Source: Panopea generosa (taxonomy: Eukaryota; Mollusca; Bivalvia; Adapedonta; Hiatellidae). From it: a stretch of DNA of 64,000 bases. This document shows, in pieces, positions 51,901 to 60,900 of the stretch. The position numbers were made by a program, and so were the translations under genes. The number at the start of each line of letters is the position of its first letter. Position 1 is the first letter of the stretch. Location of the stretch: contig CM055895.1 in the NCBI GenBank assembly GCA_029582155.1, forward strand, positions 61,419,078-61,483,077, given 5' to 3'. Under the pieces are notes generated by a model. It was given only the letters and a program-made list of their open reading frames with translations, was not told the DNA's origin and did no database searches.

Positions 51901-54900
51901 TATGTGCAACTAAAGTGCTTTACAAAATATGTACAACTAAAGCGCCTTACTTCAAGTCATGCACTGACATCTTCATGCAGATTTAGATTTAAGTGAACAG
52001 GTCAAGAGTCCGTCATTTTACCTGTTGAAATCATAGTCTTTCTGCCAATCAAACACATGGATAAAGAATCTCACTTTCAGCATATAGTCAGTATGTAGTT
52101 TAGGGGAGGGCAGTTATATGTATTTACCTGTTCTACACTCTGCCAGATTTTTAGTCGACTTAATTTAATACTTGCTAATTGCTTTTATGGGTGTGTATGT
52201 GGGGAGGTGATAATATTTTATGTTTATGATTTCAGAGATATGATTATGGTCAGGTAAATGTTGATTCTTACAATGTTTTACCTTCAGATATCAATTCAGA
52301 TTGTTCTTATTTCATTTTACTGTTCCTTGTTTATCATTCAGACCATTTATGAATATATATAAAGCACATACAAGTGATGAAGTTCTTGTAATAAATTGAT
52401 TGATTTAATACTTAGCATAGCTTTATGCCATCATGAGTTAACAGACAATCAGTTAACCTAACCACTGTTTCCTGGGATCCTGGAAGGTTAACCAGTACTC
52501 ATGCACACCTATCTCTAGAAGTGACTGATAACTTTCCCTCTTGAATTGGGGGTTGAGAGACAATGAAGTGCAATGTTGTATATCATTCATCACAGAATGT
52601 GACCGGTTGGGGATTCAAACTCATGACCCCTGGATTGATAGTCAGATGTGCGACTGACTGAGCAAATATGGCATGGCTGTGTAATAAATATGGTTGGGAG
52701 AACATTTGACAAATGATTGTCATCAACCCCCATAGTTTTAACTTTCAAGGACTACTTAGTAATTTGGAGTAATAATCATGTTGTTTTTTAATGTTAAGAA
52801 AATAAATAAATATCCAGCTTGCTTTCAGTAAATATAACTTGAAGCGCAATATTATGGTTGAAATATAAATAATGTCCAAAGAAAAAAAAAGATACTCTAA
52901 ATGCAATCATAGCAGGTATTAACATTTCCAGAATCGCCCTCAAGAAATAATGATTTATGGGAGTTAAAATTTATTTCTTGCAAACACATCTGCTATCATC
53001 AGAGCAAGAAATATTTTACTATAATAGCTTCACAGCTTCAACCATGATTTTTGCCAGAATGGAACTGACCGACATTTCTTTAAAAAAAATGAATAATTGA
53101 CTGTGTTTGGAATCCTTTGTAATCACTATGTATTGAATATACAGTATCAATCTCTGGATGACATTAGCAGACATATATTATAAGAATCTTGCATGGGTTT
53201 GAGGTTCGGATAGAAAAATTCTCCCCCGAGGGATAACTGTTTTGGCGTGAACAACGACTCTGCCTAGTTACCATGAAAACAGTGTTCCCAAGGGATGGAA
53301 TGTTCTATCCAAGTCGAAAAAGACGTGAATGATTCTTTTTCTTGCATACCAAACATGTTGAATTATTATTTTGATTCATTGTTGTATTTCTTACCACCAA
53401 TCGCTTTTAAGACGTTGTTTTATATGATTTATGTCATAGATGGTTCCCACATCACAGCGTGAAAATTTTATGTTGACCTTGGGGTTAGATGGGATTAAAT
53501 AGAAATATCTAACCCTGGTAAAAATGCAGCTATCCTTATTTGGTGTGCAAGAAAAACATCTTCCCTAGCATGTATTATGCTTTAAAATGTGCAGATAATT
53601 CATAAATGTTCCCAGACTTTTACAACCTTCAGATGGTCTTTGATACATATAATTCTATACATGTTTTATTATAGGTTATCGCATTAGTATTGAGAAAATC
53701 ACTTGGGACAAGACTTTTTTGGCAGAGGATAATGCCAAAAGTGTCCCAAGAAATGATTGTCTATACTAATGCAAGAAACTTTTTATGGTATACTTTATAT
53801 TGTTAAGCAAATAAATGAATATTTAATGAGTTTTTTTACTACTTTCTTTTTTTTTAATAAATCATAATCATATTTAGCAATAAAAAGCAAATCCATTCCA
53901 ATGCAGGAATTAATTTTAAATTGTTGATCGGAAATACAATTTATTTTATAGTACCAGAACCTCTATGTGTGCTATGGCACCTGAAACATATGTAATGATC
54001 AAGTTTTGTGATATTTTTAATGTTTCTGAATATTGTTACTTTTATACCTTCCAAATTAGATCGCAAAGCAATTATTCCATCAGTATATATTCAAAAGTTT
54101 AGTGTGCAGTATTATTGCATTTTGTGATTTCCATTCTTAACTTGCTTGTCCTTACTTACAAGTTGTGTAATCAAGCTTTCCATTAAAAAATCATGAAACT
54201 GTAAGACCACGGCATAGTCTAGCGGTAGAGTGTCTCTTTGCATGCAGAAGTTTCCTCACTTGGCGCTCAGCATTTAGTGGTTAGTTCTGGATGGTCTGGT
54301 GTCAGTATAATGTGACATGGTGGGGTATCATACCACGTGTTTGCAGCATGATACTCCAGTGTGGCATTGCTCAGAACACAGTCTCAAGTAGACACCATCG
54401 TGATATGATGGATTGTTGAAAGTGACCAAAACAACATACAACAACAACAACATAATACTGTAACAAATAGTAAAGCAGTGCAGATATTGATATTACATCA
54501 TACCTGTGCAAATTGTTAATACCCATTAAAAGTTCTGGTCCTTGTATTATGCATTTTTTTTTACCATTTGAGCTTTGGAAATATTCACTGTGAAAAAAAT
54601 AATATTACATACATGTATAATTATTGTATAGAACAAAATTCAGCTGTATAGTGTAGCAAGGACTATACTTTTGCCCTGTTATGTGAAATGACTTGAAAAA
54701 AGTCATGCGTGGAAAATGTGTGATATGAACTGATAAACATTCAGTTCGGCTTTAATTCAATCAGTAAAGTTCTTTGTCAATAAAAAGTTTTAACAATTTT
54801 AATAATTTGAAATGAGTAAAACCATGTTGATGCGTCCTATAATTATGTCATCAGATGAATATTTATTAACTTCATGAATTTCATCTTTGCAAGTTTGGAA

Positions 54901-57900
54901 AGTGATTTTTTTTAAACAAGGTATGTAAGAGTGACATAGTTATGGTTTGTTTGCTTTGTTGCAGAAAGAGAGTGATGACTTTGAGATTCAGCAGCTTCAT
55001 GAGATAAACTGGTTTGTTGGCAACTTTACCACGCCTGCAAACCTCTTTCATGCCTTGAGAAGACAGATTTCCCTCCCCTTCAGAAAACCTGTAAGTATGT
55101 AGTAGGTCCGAGCCCTGTTTGGTCCGGAAAGCTTTATTTGAGGAAGTTTGCCTGTTACTTGCAGAAGTACATTCGAAGGTCTTTCTCCATCAATTAAACT
55201 GGATGCTATATTACGAGGGGCATTCAATAAATTCTGTCGTTAATGATTTTCTGTAGGAACAATGTTGCGTAAGTACATGAAAAACTTGTGCAATTGTTTG
55301 GGGATATTTATTCAATAAACTAGCGAATTCTTAAGTTAATCTAATTATAATTGACCAAGATATTCATTGTTGAATTATACACACTCGTGTACAGTGGCTA
55401 TTTTTCAATGTCATAATGAAACCTAAGAAAAATTAGAAATAAGGGCTTATATTAAAGCCCGAGTTTCTTTGCAGTTATCGCCAAAAGAGATTTATTCTGA
55501 ATTGTGACGTATGCATGAAAGTTCTACTGTAACATTAAGAACAGTTTTTCGTTGGGTTAAGAAATTTAAGGGGGTGGGGTCAGCATAGCCTGCAAGAAGA
55601 TAACCGCCAAGGTAGGCCTGTTGTTGCAGTAACAAAGGAAAACATTAGTGCTGTTAGAGCTATTGTAGAAGAAGATGGAAGGTATACTGTTTCACAAATA
55701 GCTTATAGTCTAGGCATTTCAAAAAGCACCATACATATTATTCTGACAAACTGTTTGAAATTAAAGAAGCTTTGTGCAAGATGGATCTGCAAAAATCCTG
55801 TTCCTGTGAAAATCTTAAAATCCAAAAACATGTAATGTTGTAAATGGTATAAAACTTCATTAAAAAATGTATAGATATTACAAGGTCGCCTGAGACTTTG
55901 TCTCGAGTGACCTTTTGCAATTGCCTCTTGTCCGTCATCGTGAGGCATCCGTCGTGCGTAAATAATTCACATTTTTTACTTCTTCTCAAAAACTGTTTAC
56001 CGATTGTAATGAAATTTTATATGTAGTTTTGGTACTTAAAGGTGAATCAAAATTGTGAATTTCATGGTCCCCACACCCGGTATGGGGTCTTAGGGATGGG
56101 GCCTAAACAGCCAATTTCATGGTAAACTTCTTAATTCGGGAAGCGCTGGGAAACAAATTGCAAGCATACTAGTAACATACATGTGAACCCTTTTTGAAAA
56201 CAATGAGGGAGATTTGGTTTTGAAATGAAGGAGATTGGATGCAAATGAGGGAGATTTTTTTTCGCGCCATAAAATTTGAAAATATTGTCATTTTGGCACA
56301 ACTTTACATAATTTCTTAATAATTCAAGTATATTAATCTATAAAAGATGGTGTTTGTCATTATATATAGATAGAATATCAATTAATAACAAGAGTCATGA
56401 TTTTTTCATTAAAATTTTCGTTTCTTCATTAAAGCATATAAAAGTTGTTGAGGTGGGTGGGTGGGGGGGGGGGGGGGGTGTAGTTGTTGTGACCAAATTC
56501 TTTTCTCTACCTTTGGTTGGAATTTTATGAAACTTGCTAGGGTGCATCATTATCAAGTGCAGATGCGCATACTGTCTGTGTTCCGGTTCAATGATTTTTC
56601 ACGGAGTTATGGCCCTTTGATTCTATTTGTGACCAAATTCTTGTCCGCGCTATTTCTCTACAATCCCATGTTGGAATTTTATGAAACTTACTAGGATGTA
56701 TCATTACCAAGTGCAGATGCGCATATTGTCTATGTGTTCCGGTTCTTTGATTTTTCATGGAGTTATGGCCCTTTGAGTCTGTGACTAAATTATTGTCCGT
56801 GCTATTTTTCTACAACCCCATGTTGGAATTTTGTGAAACTTGCTAAGATGCATCATTACGAAGTGCAGATGCGCATATTGTCTTTGTGTTCTGGTTTGAT
56901 GATTTTTCTTGGAGTTATGGCCCTTTGATTCTATTTGTGACCGAATTCTTGTCCGCGCTATTTCTCAACAACACCATGTTGGAATTTTGTGAAACTTGCT
57001 AGGATGCATCGTTACCAAGTGCAGACGGGCATATTGTCTTTGTGTTCCGGTTTGATGTTTTTTCATGGAGTTAGGGCCCTTTGATTCTATTTGTGACCAA
57101 ATTCTTGTCTGCGCTGTTTCTCTACAACCCCATGTTGGAATTTTATGAACTTTGCTAAGATTCATCATTACCAAGTGCAGATGCGCATATTGTCTATGTG
57201 TACCGGTTCAATGTTTTTTCACGGAGTTATGGCTCTTTGATTGAGTCTGTGACCAAATTATTGTCAGCGCGATTTCTCTACAACCCCATGTTCGAATTTT
57301 GTGAAACTTGCTAGGATGCATCATTACCATATTCACATAACTCTATTGAATTGCAAGGATACTCAGGTGACTATTAAGGCTCATAGGCCTCTTGTATTTA
57401 TATAAGTCTCTGTTTATAGAGGTTCAAGGATAAAAAACGTATGATCATGACTAATTTCATGTAATGTGGTTCTAATGTTTGATTACAGAAACTGGTTATA
57501 ACAAAGTAAAGTAAATGTTTAAAGTGTTAATGATGTTTATATATTGTATACCTTACACGGACAAACCGGTCTTAATTCCAGTCAATGGAATGAGCAAAAG
57601 TAGCCTTTTAAGACACATTGTTGCTTAATACAGATTAATTCTCTGTTAAAGCATAGAAATGGGAAATAGCAAATATGGTTGCTTAAGACAAGTGGCTGCA
57701 TAATAGAGGTGACTGCTTACACAGGTTTTACTGTATACTGGTTGTAGACAGCAGACAAACTGCTCAGTTGTGACTAGTGACTCAAAACTATGAAGAAAAG
57801 TGAAAATGTGCAGCGTTACAGTGTTCTGTGGAAAGCAACACTTCTGTTTTTCCTCATAGAATGAATTAGAATTAATTGAAGATAATGCTTCTGTTTTGGG

Positions 57901-60900
57901 GATAATTTTTATGAATGTATAGCATAAAAGCAACATTTGCATCAATGCATTGCACATGTGACATGACTGAAATATGCCATTAGACTATTAATTTTAATCT
58001 ATGCTAAATAGTAATGCAAGTAAATACATTCAAAAGAAATCTGGACATAAAAGCAGGTGATTGATAGCATTGTTTTTAAATATTTACAAAAAGCCCACCA
58101 GAAAAAGGTAGATCACTTTTGAATAGGATTGGAAAAATGAAAATTGGCCATTTAGTCTTAGTATCATAGTCAAGTATGAGCGATTTGTTTTATAATATCA
58201 TAGTCAAGTATGAGTGATTTGATTTATAATATCATAGCCAAGTATGAGTGATTTTATTTATAATATCATAGCCAAGTATGAGTGATTTGATTTATAATAT
58301 CATAGTCAAATATGAGTGATTTGATTTATAATATCATAGCCAAGTATGAGTGATTTGATTTATAATATCATAGTCATGTATGAAATATTTTATTTATAAT
58401 ATCATAGCCAAGTATGAGTGATTTGATTTATAATATCATAGCCAAGTATGAGTGATTTGATTTATAATATCATAGTCAAGTATGAAATATTTGATTTATA
58501 ATATCATGGTCAAGTATGAATTATTTGATTTATAATTTCATAGTCAAGTATGAGTGATTTGATTTATGAAATTATTTATGATATCATAGTCAAGTATGAG
58601 CAATTTGATTTATAATATCATAGCCAAGTATGATTGATTTGATTAATAATATCATAGTCAAGTGTGAGTGATTTGATTTATAATATTATAGTCATGTATG
58701 AGTGATTTGATTATTAATATCATAGCCAAGTATGGGTGATTTGATTCATAATTCCATAATCAAGTATGAGTGATTTGATTTATAATATCATAGTCAAGTA
58801 TTAGTGATTTGATTTATAATATTATAGTCATGTATGAGTGATTTGATTATTAATATCATAGCCAAGTATGAGTGATTTGATTCATAATTCCATAGCCAAG
58901 TATGGGTGATTTTATTTATAATATCATAGTCAAGGATGAGTGATTTGATTGATTCGATTTATAACATCATAGTCAAGTATGAGTGATTTGATTTATAATT
59001 TCATAGTCAAGTATCAGTGATTTGATTTATAATATTATACTCGTGTATGAGTGATTTGATTTATAATATCATAGTCAAGTATGAGTGATTTGATTGATTC
59101 GATTTATAATATCATAGTCAAGTATGAGTGATTTGATTTATAATTTCATAGTCAAGTATGAGTGATTTGATTTATAATTTCATAGCCAAGTATGAGTGAT
59201 TTGATTTATAATATTATAGTCAAGTATGAGTGGTTTGATTTATAATTCCATAGTCAAGTGTGAGTGATTTGATTTATAATATTATAGTCAAGTATGAGTG
59301 ATTTGATATATAATTCCATTGTCAAGTATGAGTGATTTGATTTATAATATCATAGTCAAGTATGAGTGATTTGATTTATAATATCATAGCAAAGTATGAG
59401 TGATTTGATTCATAATTCCATAGTCAAGTATGAGTGATTTGATTTATAATATCATAGCCAAGTATGAGTATTTGATTTATAATATCATAGTTAAGTATGA
59501 GTGATTTTATTAATAATATCATAGTCAAGTATGGGTGATTTGATTCATAATTCCATAATCAAGTATGAGTGATTTGATTTATAATATCATAGTCAAGTAT
59601 GAGTGATTTGATTTATAATTCCATAGTCAAGTATGAGTGATTTGATTTATAATATCATAGCCAAGTATGGGTGATTTGACTCATAATTCCATAGTCAAGT
59701 ATGAGTGATTTGATTTATAATATCATAGTCAAGTATGAGTGATTTGATTTATAATATCATAGCCAAGTATGGGTGATTTGATTCATAATTCCATAGTCAA
59801 ATATGAGTGATTTGATATATAATATCATAGTCAAATATGAGTGATTTGATTTATAATATCATAGCTAAGTATGGGTGATTTGATTCATAATTCCATAGTC
59901 AAGTATGAGTGATTTGATTTATAATATCATAGTCAAGTATGAGTGATTTGATTTATAATATCATAGCCAACAATGGGTGATTTGATTCATAATTCCATAA
60001 TCAAGTATGAGTGATTTGATTTATAATATCATAGTCAAGTATGAGTGATTTGATTTATAATTCCATAGTCAAGTATGAGTGATTTGATTTATAATATCAT
60101 AGCCAAGTATGAGTGATTTGATTCATAATTCCATAGTCAAGTATGAGTGATTTGATTTATAATAGCATAGCCAAGTATGAGTGATTTGATTCATTATTCC
60201 ATAGTCAAGTATGAGTGATTTGATTCATAATTCCATAGTCAAGTATGAGTGATTTGATTTATAATTCCATAGTCAAGTATGAGTGATTTGATTTATAATA
60301 TCATAGCCAAGTATGAGTATTTGATTCATAATTCCATTGTCATGTATGACATTTATAATAATTATCACTTTGTGTTATTATGTTATATATATCATCTCCC
60401 ATATTTTACAGTTGGTTATAATGACCCCAAAGAGTTTACTTCGTTTGCCAGAGGCTCGTTCCAGTTTTGATGAGATGGATGAAGGCACGTGTTTCCAGCG
60501 ACTGATACCAGAGGCTGGTGTTGCGTCCGACAACCCAGGTAGTGTGAAGAAGGTGATTTTCTGTAGCGGCAAAGTGTATTATGACCTTGTCAAAGAGAGA
60601 GAGAAGATGCACATGCAGGACAACATCGCCATTTCCAGAATAGAACAGGTCAGTTGTTAGAATAGAACAAGTGAGTTGTTACAATAAAACTGATGAGTTG
60701 TCAGAATACAATCTGTGATATGCAGGCTGTCAATCAAGGAAGTCAGTAAGCAAATCAGCGATCAATAATGCCATATTCCTGACATGCTGACAGTCTCTGA
60801 GTCAACGAGATATTGACTTTACTTGGACAAACAACGTTTATGTAACCAGTGGGTGGAGAGATAGTCTTTCTCTCATCAGTTCAATTCGTTCTTTAATCCA

